Of a stretch of DNA of 64,000 bases, positions 24,278 through 33,874 are shown piece after piece. Within the stretch, counting starts at the first letter, position 1. Each line of letters starts with the position of its first letter. Both the position numbers and the translations under genes were made by a program. The stretch spans positions 1 through 64,000 of the forward strand of contig NZ_JAGHZS010000002.1 in assembly GCF_017745275.1 (NCBI RefSeq), read 5' to 3'. The notes under the pieces were generated by a model that was not told the DNA's origin, did no database searches, and was given only the letters and a program-made list of their open reading frames with translations. Source of the stretch: Chitinophaga sp. (GTDB lineage: Bacteria; Bacteroidota; Bacteroidia; Chitinophagales; Chitinophagaceae).

Positions 24278-26932
24278 ATGTCCAGGAATAAACTGAAAAC
24301 CGAAAAACCGGAAAGCAAGAAACCGAAAGGCCCCACACCGAACCCTGATGTGTTGACGAAAGACAAGGAGCCTGAGGTAAAAGTAAAAGAACTGGTGAAA
24401 GATGAACGTACCCATAAAGTAATGGGTGTGTTCTTCCTTTTGCTGTCTGTGTACTGTTTCATTGCTTTCACTTCTTACCTTTTTACCTGGGAAGATGACC
24501 AGGATAAAATATTCCATTACACTACCCGGGAACTTTTTTTCGGTGATGTAAAAGTTGATAACCTGCTCGGCCGCCTGGGCGCTTATGTTTCCCACAATTT
24601 CTTTTTCTACGGGGTAGGTATTGCGGCCTACCTGTTTTGCTATTTCTTTTTTATCATCGGTATTAACTTCATCGTAGGACGCCGCGTATTCCGCATCTGG
24701 CGCAACGTGAAATATATTTTGTTTGGCCTGCTCTTTATCAGCATGTCCATGGCATTTATGGCCGGAGGAAACGATTTCCCCTGGGGCGGTGCATTGGGAG
24801 ATGCCCTGAATAAATGGACTTCCGGCTTTGTAGGGAAAACAGGTACCGCCCTCTTGCTACTTGTTGTGGGCTTCTCCTGGCTGATCTGGAAATTCAATTT
24901 TGAGTTTAAATGGCCGGAGAAGAAAGTAAAACCACCTAAACCTGTACCAGCAGCGGCTTCTCCTGCTCCTGTACCGGCCGCAACTGCTGCTACAGCTGCG
25001 GCTTCCGCTGCAACACCGGTCAAGGAAGACCCACGTGGAAATGGACTCAAAGGAGATGGGGGCGTAATGGTGATTCCGCCGCATGAAGAAGAGGAAGAAA
25101 ATGAAGAAGACCTGCCGCCTATGCAGTTGGTAGAAAGAGAAGATATTACCGTGATTCCTTCCCACGCGCCCTATATGCCACCCGTAGCCCCTGTGGCAAC
25201 GCCGGAACCGGAAGAACAATACGAACTGCCACCACTGGAGGAAGAAGAGGAAGAAGAAGATCCTGGGCCGTTGTTGTATATCGAGGAAACGGTAGAACAA
25301 ACGCCCCCAGCCAATAAAAAGAAAAATGGTCCGCAGGAAGTAGCGTTTGAAATTAAACAAACTTTCCAGGACGAAGAAGATGAGATAGAAGAAATTCAGC
25401 CATCACGGCCGGTAGAACCAGTAGATCCTTATGATCCTTCGCTGGACCTGAGAGATTACAAGTTCCCCACATTGGACCTGTTGGAAAATCATAATGCAGA
25501 TAAAGTAATTGTACAGGATACTTCTGAGCTGGAGAAAAACAAAAACCAGATCATTGATACCCTGAAAAACTACGACATCTCCATACAAAAAATAAGTGCT
25601 ACCGTAGGACCAACAGTGACACTGTACGAAATTGTGCCGGCTGCCGGCGTTCGTATCTCCCGTATTAAAAACCTGGAAGATGATATTGCCCTGAGTTTGT
25701 CGGCGCTTGGTATCCGTATCATTGCGCCTATCCCGGGTAAAGGCACCATTGGTATAGAAGTGCCGAACGTGAAGAAAACAATTGTGTCGCTGAAAAATAT
25801 GCTGGCCTCGGAGAAATTCCAGACCAGCACTATGGACTTGCCCATCGCTATTGGTAAAAAAATCGACAATGAAAACTTCATTGCCGACCTGGCTAAAATG
25901 CCACACCTACTCATGGCAGGTGCTACCGGTCAGGGTAAATCTGTTGGTATCAACACTTTGCTGGTATCATTGCTGTATAAAAAGCATCCATCCCAGCTGA
26001 AGTTTGTACTGGTAGATCCGAAGAAAGTGGAACTATCGCTCTATAAGCTTATTGAGAAGCACTTCCTGGCTAAGCTGCCGGGGGAAGACGATGCAATTAT
26101 CACTGATACCAAAAAAGTAATTCATACCCTGAATGCGCTGTGTATTGAAATGGACCTGCGCTACGACCTCCTGAAAGAAGCCGGTACCCGTAATATCCGT
26201 GAGTACAATGGCAAATTTACCCAGCGTCGCCTGAATCCATTGAAAGGCCATCGCTACCTGCCGTTCATTGTGCTGGTGGTGGATGAGTTTGCCGATCTGA
26301 TCATGACAGCCGGTAAGGAGGTGGAAATGCCGATTGCCCGTTTGGCCCAGCTGGCCCGTGCAGTGGGTATTCACCTGATCATTGCCACCCAGCGTCCATC
26401 TGTAAACATTATTACCGGTACCATTAAAGCGAACTTCCCGGCGCGTGTAGCCTTTAAGGTATCTTCCAAAATAGACTCCCGTACCATCCTGGATATTGGT
26501 GGGGCTGAACAGCTTATTGGCCAGGGCGATATGCTGGTTTCCTTCAATGGAGAGCTGGTACGTTTGCAATGTGCTTTCGTGGATACGCCGGAAGTGGAAA
26601 GCGTGGCAGAATTTATCGGTAACCAGAAAGGCTACCCTGATGCCTTCCTGCTGCCGGAATATGTAGATGACAAGGATCCGGATGGCAAAGAACTCAGTAT
26701 TGCCGACCGTGACCCGCTGTTTGAAGAAGCTGCGCAGGTGATTGTTACCACGCAGCAAGGCTCTACCTCCTTGTTACAACGCCGTATGAAGCTGGGATAC
26801 AACCGGGCAGGCCGGCTCATGGACCAGCTGGAAGCTGCTAATATTGTAGGCCCGAACATGGGTAGTAAAGCCAGGGAAGTGCTGGTGAGAACAGAAAGCG
26901 AGTTACAGGAAATCCTTAATAATTTGTTATAA
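24278..26932 (+). CDS. ftsK: FtsK/SpoIIIE family DNA translocase
   Basis: The 884-residue protein has an N-terminal charged tail, four transmembrane helices between about 45 and 205, and a low-complexity Pro/Ala/Glu linker (about 215-400). The RecA-like motor (about 430-810) has Walker A GATGQGKSVG with Lys554, Walker B LVVDEFADLIM, and IATQRPSVNIITG. A C-terminal winged-helix gamma domain (about 815-880, TSLLQRRMKLGYNRAGRLMDQL) would read polar DNA motifs. It pumps chromosomal DNA through the division septum and activates XerCD. It is followed by lolA, a common Bacteroidota arrangement. Only 100 bp of gene-free sequence with degenerate GGCAGCTAAAAGC words precedes it. Confidence 0.96.
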   Translation: MSRNKLKTEKPESKKPKGPTPNPDVLTKDKEPEVKVKELVKDERTHKVMGVFFLLLSVYCFIAFTSYLFTWEDDQDKIFHYTTRELFFGDVKVDNLLGRLGAYVSHNFFFYGVGIAAYLFCYFFFIIGINFIVGRRVFRIWRNVKYILFGLLFISMSMAFMAGGNDFPWGGALGDALNKWTSGFVGKTGTALLLLVVGFSWLIWKFNFEFKWPEKKVKPPKPVPAAASPAPVPAATAATAAASAATPVKEDPRGNGLKGDGGVMVIPPHEEEEENEEDLPPMQLVEREDITVIPSHAPYMPPVAPVATPEPEEQYELPPLEEEEEEEDPGPLLYIEETVEQTPPANKKKNGPQEVAFEIKQTFQDEEDEIEEIQPSRPVEPVDPYDPSLDLRDYKFPTLDLLENHNADKVIVQDTSELEKNKNQIIDTLKNYDISIQKISATVGPTVTLYEIVPAAGVRISRIKNLEDDIALSLSALGIRIIAPIPGKGTIGIEVPNVKKTIVSLKNMLASEKFQTSTMDLPIAIGKKIDNENFIADLAKMPHLLMAGATGQGKSVGINTLLVSLLYKKHPSQLKFVLVDPKKVELSLYKLIEKHFLAKLPGEDDAIITDTKKVIHTLNALCIEMDLRYDLLKEAGTRNIREYNGKFTQRRLNPLKGHRYLPFIVLVVDEFADLIMTAGKEVEMPIARLAQLARAVGIHLIIATQRPSVNIITGTIKANFPARVAFKVSSKIDSRTILDIGGAEQLIGQGDMLVSFNGELVRLQCAFVDTPEVESVAEFIGNQKGYPDAFLLPEYVDDKDPDGKELSIADRDPLFEEAAQVIVTTQQGSTSLLQRRMKLGYNRAGRLMDQLEAANIVGPNMGSKAREVLVRTESELQEILNNLL

Positions 26933-27065
26933 TATGTTAAGGTCTTTTGAAATAATTACCCTTTTTCAGGAAATATGCTGAATTTTGCAGCCTGTAAAAG
27001 ACCAACCCGCTATACCGGCATGGCATTTGCCTAGGCTGGGAGAGCACAAACTAAAAAAAATTACG

Positions 27066-27725
27066 ATGAAGAAACTTGTATTAACAGGAATGTTGTTGAG
27101 TGGTATCATTTTCAGCGGCATGGCACAATCCAAAGGCGCCTCTGACCCTAAGGCCAAGGTGGTATTGGATGGTGTTAGTAATAAATTCAAGTCATTAAAA
27201 ACAGTAGTAGCTAATTTTATATTGAAAGTGGAAGGCGCCAATAACAGTGTATCTGATTCCAAAAAAGGAACTGTTTACCTGAAAGGCGCAAAATATAAAG
27301 TAACGCTGCCAGGTCAGGAAATTATCAGCGATAATAAAACTTCCTGGACTTACGCTAAAGATGTAAACGAAGTAACGATCAATAACGTAGACCAGAGCAG
27401 TGGCTCTATGACACCTGCCAAACTGTTCACCAATTTCTACGACAAAGATTATCTGTACAAACTGGAACCTGAAACCAACGAAAAAGGTAAAGTATTTCAG
27501 AATGTAGAGTTAACACCTACCGATAAATCCAAGAACGTATTTAAGGTAATTGTGTCTGTAGATAAGAAAAGCCAGAGTATTGCAAAAATGAAGGTTTTTG
27601 AAAAAAATGGCAACCACTACACCTACGAGATCACCAACTTTACACCAAATACCAACCTGAGCGACGCTACTTTTACATTTGACGCTAAGAAATACCCAGG
27701 CGTTGAAGTAGTAGATCTGCGATAA
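27066..27725 (+). CDS. outer-membrane lipoprotein carrier LolA-like protein
   Basis: The 219-residue protein has a signal peptide (MKKLVLTGMLLSGIIFSGMAQ) and the LolA fold pattern: VSNKFKSLKTVVANFILK, GTVYLKGAKYKVTLPGQEIISDNKTSWTYAKDVNEVTI, and a C-terminal NTNLSDATFTFDAKKYPGVEVVDL. It should carry lipoproteins through the periplasm from LolCDE. The ATG at 27066 begins the signal peptide; the longer frame from 26985 would hide it. It follows ftsK by 133 bp. Its TAA stop joins the repeat element at 27725. Confidence 0.92.
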   Translation: MKKLVLTGMLLSGIIFSGMAQSKGASDPKAKVVLDGVSNKFKSLKTVVANFILKVEGANNSVSDSKKGTVYLKGAKYKVTLPGQEIISDNKTSWTYAKDVNEVTINNVDQSSGSMTPAKLFTNFYDKDYLYKLEPETNEKGKVFQNVELTPTDKSKNVFKVIVSVDKKSQSIAKMKVFEKNGNHYTYEITNFTPNTNLSDATFTFDAKKYPGVEVVDLR

Positions 27726-27839
27726 GCAGAAAGCTGAAAGCATAAAGCAAAAAGCCACCGAAAGGAATGATTAAAGCGAATAATCGCGCTGGTCATTTGC
27801 TTCGGTGGCTTTTTGCTTTATGCTTTGTGCTTTTAGCTT
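27725..27839. repeat. intergenic inverted repeat with a compensated variant core
   Basis: Arms share AGCATAAAGCAAAAAGC with other copies, but the core reads CCACCGAA on the left and TTCGGTGG on the right instead of TATTGTAGCG/CGCTACAATA. The stem is perfect across about 25 bp. The right arm contains the TTTG at 27824-27827 used as -33 box by the lpdA promoter. Confidence 0.9.
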
Positions 27840-27854
27840 AATTAGCTACCTTTG
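27824..27854 (+). promoter_or_regulatory. promoter of lpdA, -33 box inside the repeat arm
   Basis: TTTG (27824-27827), 19 nt, TAccTTTG (27847-27854): an excellent match to the phylum promoter consensus. Transcription would start near 27860, about 20 nt before the lpdA ATG at 27881. Confidence 0.65.
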
Positions 27855-27880
27855 GCGAGTTCAATTTAAAATTAAACAAT

Positions 27881-29287
27881 ATGGCATACGACGTAATCGT
27901 AATTGGTAGTGGCCCCGGCGGATATGTGGCTGCTATCCGTGCTTCTCAGCTGGGATTTAAAACTGCAATCGTGGAAAGAGAGAGTCTGGGTGGTATCTGT
28001 TTAAACTGGGGCTGTATTCCAACCAAAGCTTTATTAAAAACTGCACAGGTCCTTGAATATGCACAGCATTCAAAAGACTATGGTATTACTATAGGCGATG
28101 CACAGGTTGACTTTGAAGCTGTAATTAAACGTAGCCGCGGTGTTGCTGATAAAATGAGCAGGGGCGTTCAGTTCCTGATGAAAAAAAATAAGATTGATGT
28201 GATCATGGGCAATGGTAAAGTAAAAGCCAAAGGCCAGGTAGAAGTAACCGATAAAGACGGTAAAACTGCAGTACATGAAGCAAAACACATCATTCTGGCT
28301 ACAGGTGCACGTGCACGTGAACTGCCTAACCTGAAAATTGATGGTAAAAATGTAATTGGTTACCGCGAAGCAATGGTATTGCCTAAGCAACCTAAATCCA
28401 TGATCGTAGTAGGTTCTGGCGCTATCGGCGTTGAATTTGCTTACTTCTATGCTACCCTGGGTACCAAAGTAACCATCGTTGAATTCCTCCCACGCATTGT
28501 ACCGGTTGAAGACGAGGATATCTCCAAAGAACTGGAAAAAATATACAAAAAGAAAGGTATCGATATCATGACCAATGCTTCTGTAGAAGCTGTGGAAGCA
28601 ACTGGTAACGGTGTGAAAGCGAAAGTGAAAACTCAAACCGGTGAAATTACCCTCGAAGCAGACGTAGTACTGAGCGCTGTGGGTATTGCTGCGAATATCG
28701 AAAATATCGGCCTGGAAGGTATGGGTATTAAAACCGATAAAGGCCGTGTACTGGTAGATAAATACTACCAAACCAACGTTCCGGGTATCTACGCTATCGG
28801 CGACATGGTTCCTGGTCAGGCCCTGGCACACGTTGCTTCCAAAGAAGCGATCGTTTGCGTGGAAGCTATCGGCTACAACGAAAAGAAATACGCACACAAA
28901 CCTGCTACTATCGACTATATGAACATTCCGGGCTGTACTTACTGTGCACCAGAAATTGCTTCTGTAGGTTATACTGAGAAAGCAGCGAAAGAAGCCGGCT
29001 ACGAAGTGAAAGTTGGTAAATTCCCATTCTCTGCTTCCGGTAAAGCTTCTGCAGCAGGTGCTACTGAAGGTTTCGTAAAAGTAATCTTTGATGCTAAATA
29101 CGGCGAATGGTTAGGTTCCCACATGATTGGTGCGAACGTTACTGAAATGATCGCTGAAACAGTTGTAGCACGTAAACTGGAAACTACTTACCAGGAAGTG
29201 CTGGATGCCATCCATCCACACCCAACTATGAGCGAATCTGTAAAAGATGCCATAGAAGTAGCTTACGGCGAAGCAATACATTTGTAA
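27881..29287 (+). CDS. lpdA: dihydrolipoyl dehydrogenase (E3)
   Basis: The 468-residue flavoprotein has the FAD-binding VIGSGPGGYVAAIRASQLG, the redox-active disulfide GGICLNWGCIPTKALL, the NAD-binding VVGSGAIGVEFAYFYATLG, the second FAD motif YAIGDMVPGQALAHVASKE and the C-terminal catalytic pair HPHPTMSE. It reoxidises dihydrolipoamide in pyruvate, 2-oxoglutarate and branched-chain 2-oxoacid dehydrogenases and glycine cleavage; the partner E1/E2 genes are not in the window. It ends in tandem stops TAATAA followed by a repeat. Confidence 0.97.
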   Translation: MAYDVIVIGSGPGGYVAAIRASQLGFKTAIVERESLGGICLNWGCIPTKALLKTAQVLEYAQHSKDYGITIGDAQVDFEAVIKRSRGVADKMSRGVQFLMKKNKIDVIMGNGKVKAKGQVEVTDKDGKTAVHEAKHIILATGARARELPNLKIDGKNVIGYREAMVLPKQPKSMIVVGSGAIGVEFAYFYATLGTKVTIVEFLPRIVPVEDEDISKELEKIYKKKGIDIMTNASVEAVEATGNGVKAKVKTQTGEITLEADVVLSAVGIAANIENIGLEGMGIKTDKGRVLVDKYYQTNVPGIYAIGDMVPGQALAHVASKEAIVCVEAIGYNEKKYAHKPATIDYMNIPGCTYCAPEIASVGYTEKAAKEAGYEVKVGKFPFSASGKASAAGATEGFVKVIFDAKYGEWLGSHMIGANVTEMIAETVVARKLETTYQEVLDAIHPHPTMSESVKDAIEVAYGEAIHL

Positions 29288-29290
29288 TAA

Positions 29291-29408
29291 AAGCAGAAAG
29301 CTGAAAGCATAAAGCAAAAAGCTATTGTAGCGAATGAAAAAGCGAATATTAATCCGCTTTAGTCATTAGCTACAATAGCTTTTTGCTTTATGCTTTCAGC
29401 TTTCTGCT
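29291..29408. repeat. intergenic inverted repeat, AAAGC type, stop to stop
   Basis: The nearly perfect palindrome fills the space between lpdA and the convergent S8 peptidase gene: GCAGAAAGCTGAAAGC and AGCATAAAGCAAAAAGC on the left, exact complements on the right, core CTATTGTAGC/GCTACAATAG, central AAGCG..CGCTT sub-hairpin. This is the most complete AAAGC-type copy. Confidence 0.92.
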
Positions 29409-32213
29409 CTACCGCCCCTGTTTAACAAATTGTCTGGCATACACCCGTTTCCCATCCACATAAATACTACAGTTGAAAACGCCGTTGGGCAGCTGTTGTA
29501 CGGGAATAATTTCCTGGCTGTCTTCCAGGTTGCGTTGCATCATAATACGACCACTCATATCTGTAATCACCATTTTCCGGCTGCGTGCCTGTTCATCCAG
29601 GATGTACAATTGTGAACTAACAGGGTTAGGAAAAAGGAGTATTTTATTATTTAGAAAGATATTCACGGAAGCAATATCTGAATAAATACTCCGGGCATCT
29701 ATAGTGAGCAAACGCACGCGGTAATGTACCACGCCTTCAGAAGGCTGCTGATCCAGGAAGTTAAAATTCATGGCTTGCCCGATAGCCGTAGAATCCAGTG
29801 CTATCCACCCTTTAGGGGATGACCGCTCCCAGTAAAGGTTTTTAAGATGCCAGGTACTTCCGAGGGTAAGGGAAAGCAGTACCTTGTTTTCAGTGGTTTT
29901 GTCAGCCAGCAGGTTTTGCACATAGCAACCTACTCCCTGCTGTGCATAATTAGTAGCATAGCTACGCATGCCGCTCCAGCCGGCTGCCGCTACCGGGCTT
30001 ACTGCAAAGTACAGGGATGCTGCTGTTGATTTCGGTACAAAAAGAAACGTATCACGGACCTGGCTATACGGAATGAGCGTACTATTTCCCATTGTATACA
30101 ACTGATAGGCCGTGGCACCGGGTTGTGTGTCCCAGTAAAGCAATACCGTATCGGTGCAGTTAAAGCCGGTGCGTATCGTTAGTTGTGGTGAAATATAACA
30201 GGGTGCACTGATAAATGCGGTATCCGGTAAGGAGAATTTGAACCATGTCCGTTGAAAAATGTTAGGGGTGATCCAGTTGTAAATGCCGGAGGTCACCGGC
30301 ACATTTTGCACAACGGGTAACCAGGTATGGCCACTATCGGTACTGTACGAAATATCACCGTTACCACTATACGTAGTTTCCCACTGCAACGGTACATTTT
30401 GTGCCGCACCCAATATGTTTTCCGGTGCAGGGCTTTGCCACTGAAAGCTTTGTAGTGGCGTAAATTCATAGACCAGGTAAAACGACTGTGTAGGAGTAGC
30501 CAGGGAGCTGCCTTTTACGCGTAGCTGTAATGGCCCCGCTACGGGACGATCGATGGTGATTTGCTCCGTGTTATTGATACTGTCGCGGCCACGTTTGGCA
30601 AGGGCTTTTAGGGAATCGGCGGCAGGGTAGGCAGAAAGCACCCACGGCAGCCAGGTGTTGCTACCGGTAGCGGCTACCAGGTCCAGGTCATTTATAAGCG
30701 CTTTAGCGGCGTTTACCGTTGCGGGTGGATCATTCCAGCACAAGGTTATTTTTACCTGCTGTAAGCCCGCAGGAACGTTGATCGTGAAAAGGGAAGAGGC
30801 ACCGTTACTGACAGATCCTGTCAATACCCTGTTTTCCCGTAAGGTTTGCAAGGCTGCCAATGTATGAAAACGACCATATCCCTCCGTATAAGATGGCGCC
30901 ACTCCCGCAGGACGCCTGGCACTGTTGATCAGTATCGCTTTTACCAGTGCGGAAGACATGGGAGCGTTGTGCTGTTGCAGCCACGCATCCTGTAGCAGGG
31001 CTGCCGCACCGGAAGTGAGTGCTGCCGCGCCGGAAGTACCATCTTCACCATATGCGGTGATATCCGGTTTAATACGGCCATCATAAGCAGGACCCCTGGA
31101 GCTCAGCGACATGATGCTTCCAATGCCGTCTGTTCCACCTGCTACAATTACATTTTTCGCCTGTTTAAAATTACCGGACAAGTTAGCATAGCTGGCAATG
31201 CCCTGGTAACGCCCGTCGGCAGGCGCGCTGTTGCCAATATTGCCGGAAGAATATACATGCACAATGGTATCTGCTTCATATATCTGTTGATCATAAGCGA
31301 CTGCTTCTGCACCATAGTAATTTTCTATGCCCGTGCCGTAGGAATGGTTTTGTATGGTGATGCCGGATTGTTGGTAATACTTATCATCATCCGGTAATAA
31401 GCTATTGTTGTAATCTGCAGAACTCAGCTTTACCTGTGGTGCCACACCTTTTCCGTTTTGGCCGCTGTTGCCGGCGCCACCGATCAGCGTAGCCATGATC
31501 ACAGCATGAGAGCTACTTAAGGCAGATGTATAGGCAGAAGGAAGATATCGCCCTTTTAAATCAATATCAGTAGTGTCAAAAAGATCTTCTTTAACGGAAA
31601 CGGCTATACGTTTTCCCTGCACCAACGGAAATTGTTGTTGCGCAATAAGTACGCCGTTGAGTGTAAGATTACTGGTGTTGATAATAATTTCCGGTGCCGG
31701 ACGTCGTACGCGGTCGGCAAACAGCAGCGCTGGTTGATTAATAAACGCTTTCCAATACCGCTTTTGCACGGTTACTACTGCGGTGGAAAAACGATCAGAA
31801 CGGCTGTGTACACTGGCGTATGCCAGTGTAGCGTGTGGACTATAAGACACCTGTGCCAGGATACTATCGGCATCCGCGGTATGTTCCAGTTGTACCAGTA
31901 ACAGCGCGCTGGCTTTATAATTAGCATTGGCGCTGTAACAATATCGGAGACTGCTGTCTGCAGGTGGCGTTTGCAGAATATAATGATACCGGCTGATAGC
32001 CTTTATTAATCCATGTTGCAGCAGTATCCCTGATGTGGGGGCTTTTTTGAATTTAACCAGGTAAGGCGGACCGGGATGTGAACGGGAAAACGTATCGGCT
32101 GCATATCGTTGCAATATGCTATCGGTTGAAATTTTTTGTTGTGCAGCAGTACTGCAACAGTAACATAACAGCAAAGTTAGCAGGGGCCATATTTTCAGAG
32201 GAGTACATTTCAT
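29409..32213 (-). CDS. S8 family serine peptidase with T9SS type A sorting domain
   Basis: The 934-residue exported protein starts MKCTPLKIWPLLTLLLCYCC (signal peptide). The subtilase domain (about 190-480) shows DTTDIDLKG (Asp), SSSHAVIMATLIGGAGNSG (His, with the usual HGT replaced by HAV) and GEDGTSGAAALTSGAAALL (Ser). Then come beta-sandwich modules, and a C-terminal type IX sorting domain with LLFPNPVSSQLYILD, KMVITDMSGRIM and QLPNGVFNCSIYVDGKRV. It should cross the outer membrane by the T9SS and be cell-surface or secreted. ATG 32213 is preferred over a TTG at 32228. It is convergent with lpdA across a repeat. Confidence 0.92.
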   Translation of the reverse strand: MKCTPLKIWPLLTLLLCYCCSTAAQQKISTDSILQRYAADTFSRSHPGPPYLVKFKKAPTSGILLQHGLIKAISRYHYILQTPPADSSLRYCYSANANYKASALLLVQLEHTADADSILAQVSYSPHATLAYASVHSRSDRFSTAVVTVQKRYWKAFINQPALLFADRVRRPAPEIIINTSNLTLNGVLIAQQQFPLVQGKRIAVSVKEDLFDTTDIDLKGRYLPSAYTSALSSSHAVIMATLIGGAGNSGQNGKGVAPQVKLSSADYNNSLLPDDDKYYQQSGITIQNHSYGTGIENYYGAEAVAYDQQIYEADTIVHVYSSGNIGNSAPADGRYQGIASYANLSGNFKQAKNVIVAGGTDGIGSIMSLSSRGPAYDGRIKPDITAYGEDGTSGAAALTSGAAALLQDAWLQQHNAPMSSALVKAILINSARRPAGVAPSYTEGYGRFHTLAALQTLRENRVLTGSVSNGASSLFTINVPAGLQQVKITLCWNDPPATVNAAKALINDLDLVAATGSNTWLPWVLSAYPAADSLKALAKRGRDSINNTEQITIDRPVAGPLQLRVKGSSLATPTQSFYLVYEFTPLQSFQWQSPAPENILGAAQNVPLQWETTYSGNGDISYSTDSGHTWLPVVQNVPVTSGIYNWITPNIFQRTWFKFSLPDTAFISAPCYISPQLTIRTGFNCTDTVLLYWDTQPGATAYQLYTMGNSTLIPYSQVRDTFLFVPKSTAASLYFAVSPVAAAGWSGMRSYATNYAQQGVGCYVQNLLADKTTENKVLLSLTLGSTWHLKNLYWERSSPKGWIALDSTAIGQAMNFNFLDQQPSEGVVHYRVRLLTIDARSIYSDIASVNIFLNNKILLFPNPVSSQLYILDEQARSRKMVITDMSGRIMMQRNLEDSQEIIPVQQLPNGVFNCSIYVDGKRVYARQFVKQGR

Positions 32214-32903
32214 GCGGCGTTGTAACAATAGTTCGTTGATGCAGGGTTTTATGTTGCTGCTTAAAGCTACTATATTTACGTTTTTAACGCAATTTTACCC
32301 GGATAAAAAACAAAATATTTTTTTTAAATAAAACGAAAGTTGTAATATTGAAACAGGGAAATCCTAAGAGCAAATTTTCGACAAAATCTGAACAATCTAA
32401 ACAACGATCTGGAAAACCATTTCACAAGTTAGTTAATCTGTTAAGCAAATCCTTGTATCCGGAAATAGCCGGTATTACTGAATCAGAGCCAATCCATTGA
32501 AAAGCTGATGCTGTTTATTATAAGCATCATAGCTGTTGTAATTATCCAAAAACGAGAGCACACTTCACCGTGGTTTTTTGGGATTATAAACAAAGCGGAG
32601 CAATTGCATTTGTGGCAATAAGCCAGGTATTTTAATAAGTGTATGAGATGCGCTTATTAATCATGTTCCTGTTGCTGTAACACAAATCCTTGCGGGCATA
32701 TTGTAGCTGTTAAAGCCGGAGAGATTGCGCCAGCAGCAATTAGCCGGGCATTATCCATGTGTGTCAACTGTACGCGTAATAACATGATGTGCCTGGAAAT
32801 CATCGCCGGTATTGCCTTGATGTAGAATTGCCTGTTCACAGGAACGGGTAATCGGGATATCTTTTTTTTAAACCAAAACCCAAACAAACCAAAATTTGGA
32901 TCT
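32214..32903. other. 690-bp gene-free region between two divergent peptidase genes
   Basis: No reading frame with protein-like composition was found on either strand. Two short dyads are visible: GATGCT..AGCATC with extensions at 32503-32534 and TAATAAG..CTTATTA at 32633-32659. An AT-rich stretch at 32320-32400 could hold the S8 gene promoter. The size suggests regulatory content or a decayed gene. Confidence 0.5.
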
Positions 32904-33728
32904 ATGAGAAAACAATCAATTCCTGTTCTTTGCTGCGTGGCAGCTACTTTCCTGTTCGCCTCCTGCCAAAAAAATGGCGCACAAAAAGAAGAAGTAAAGC
33001 CTGGTGTATCAGCAGAAGTGTTAGCCCAAATTAAAGACAATGGTTTCAGTACAGATAATGTAGTGAAAACAGAAGATGGCTACCTCGTTGAAGGCGATAT
33101 TCTGTTAACTGCAGATCAGCTGAAAGTGAAAGTAGTAAGCCCTGTACTCAGGGTGGCAAAAACAGAACAATACCGCACTAACTTATTAGTGACCGCCTTG
33201 CCACGCGTTATTAAAATTAAAGTAACTAACCTGGGTACTGCCTTTATTACCGGTACAGATACGGCAATTGCCCGCTACAACCGGTTAGGACTGCGTTTTA
33301 CCTTCCAGCGTATCACCAGCGGTACTCCTGACATCACTATTAAAGGATTCAACCAGGGACCGAGCGGTGGTTACATCACACTGGGATCTTCCGGTTTCCC
33401 TACCAGCGCCGGTAATCCTTATGGCACTATTAAAATGAATACTAACCAGTATGCTTATGGTTCCAATCCTAACGTACTGTATGTAGGCTCTGTTATCCAG
33501 CATGAAATTGGTCACTGTATTGGTATGCGTCATACCGATTATATGGATCGTTCCTACAGCTGTGGTGGCAGCGCTGTAAATGAAGGTGATGGCGGCGTTG
33601 GCGCTGTATTCATTCCCGGTACTCCTTCCGGTCCGGATGCTAACTCCTGGATGCTGGCCTGCTCTAACGGCGGTAACCGCACCTTCAATGCCAATGATAT
33701 TATTGCTCTCAATTACCTGTATCACTAA
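32904..33728 (+). CDS. M57-type HEIGH metallopeptidase lipoprotein
   Basis: The 274-residue protein has a lipoprotein signal (MRKQSIPVLCCVAATFLFASC) and a catalytic domain with HEIGHCIGMRH (His200, Glu201, His204, His210), the extended HExxHxxGxxH zinc site of metzincin-like M57 peptidases, followed by TDYMDRSYSCGG. Bacteroidota annotation calls these dual-action HEIGH metallopeptidases. It is probably exported and surface- or periplasm-tethered. A repeat-like palindrome separates it from the convergent histidine kinase gene. Confidence 0.9.
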   Translation: MRKQSIPVLCCVAATFLFASCQKNGAQKEEVKPGVSAEVLAQIKDNGFSTDNVVKTEDGYLVEGDILLTADQLKVKVVSPVLRVAKTEQYRTNLLVTALPRVIKIKVTNLGTAFITGTDTAIARYNRLGLRFTFQRITSGTPDITIKGFNQGPSGGYITLGSSGFPTSAGNPYGTIKMNTNQYAYGSNPNVLYVGSVIQHEIGHCIGMRHTDYMDRSYSCGGSAVNEGDGGVGAVFIPGTPSGPDANSWMLACSNGGNRTFNANDIIALNYLYH

Positions 33729-33747
33729 TCGGTGTAAGTGCTAATCT

Positions 33748-33862
33748 GTTAAGGTATTTCCGGCTCCTGGAATTTTTTGATGCTGGAGCAGTACCAGAGC
33801 GGGATCTCTCTCCCGAAATAAATACTGTTATCAAAAAATTTCAGGCCGGAAATACTGTTAAG
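33748..33862. repeat. intergenic inverted repeat with unique core between convergent genes
   Basis: GTTAAGGTATTTCCGGC..CCTGGAATTTTTTGAT and ATCAAAAAATTTCAGG..GCCGGAAATACTGTTAA form a stem of about 30 bp with few mismatches; an inner GCGGGATCTCTCTCCCG hairpin is nested. It shares position and architecture with the AAAGC copies, not sequence. Confidence 0.85.
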
Positions 33863-33874
33863 TAAAACACATCG

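Noticed and set aside
26033..26758. 241-codon minus-strand frame inside ftsK
   Set aside because: Antisense shadow of the FtsK motor domain; no family features.
28070..28897. 275-codon minus-strand frame inside lpdA
   Set aside because: Antisense shadow of a gene with strong codon bias; no recognisable domain and no promoter.
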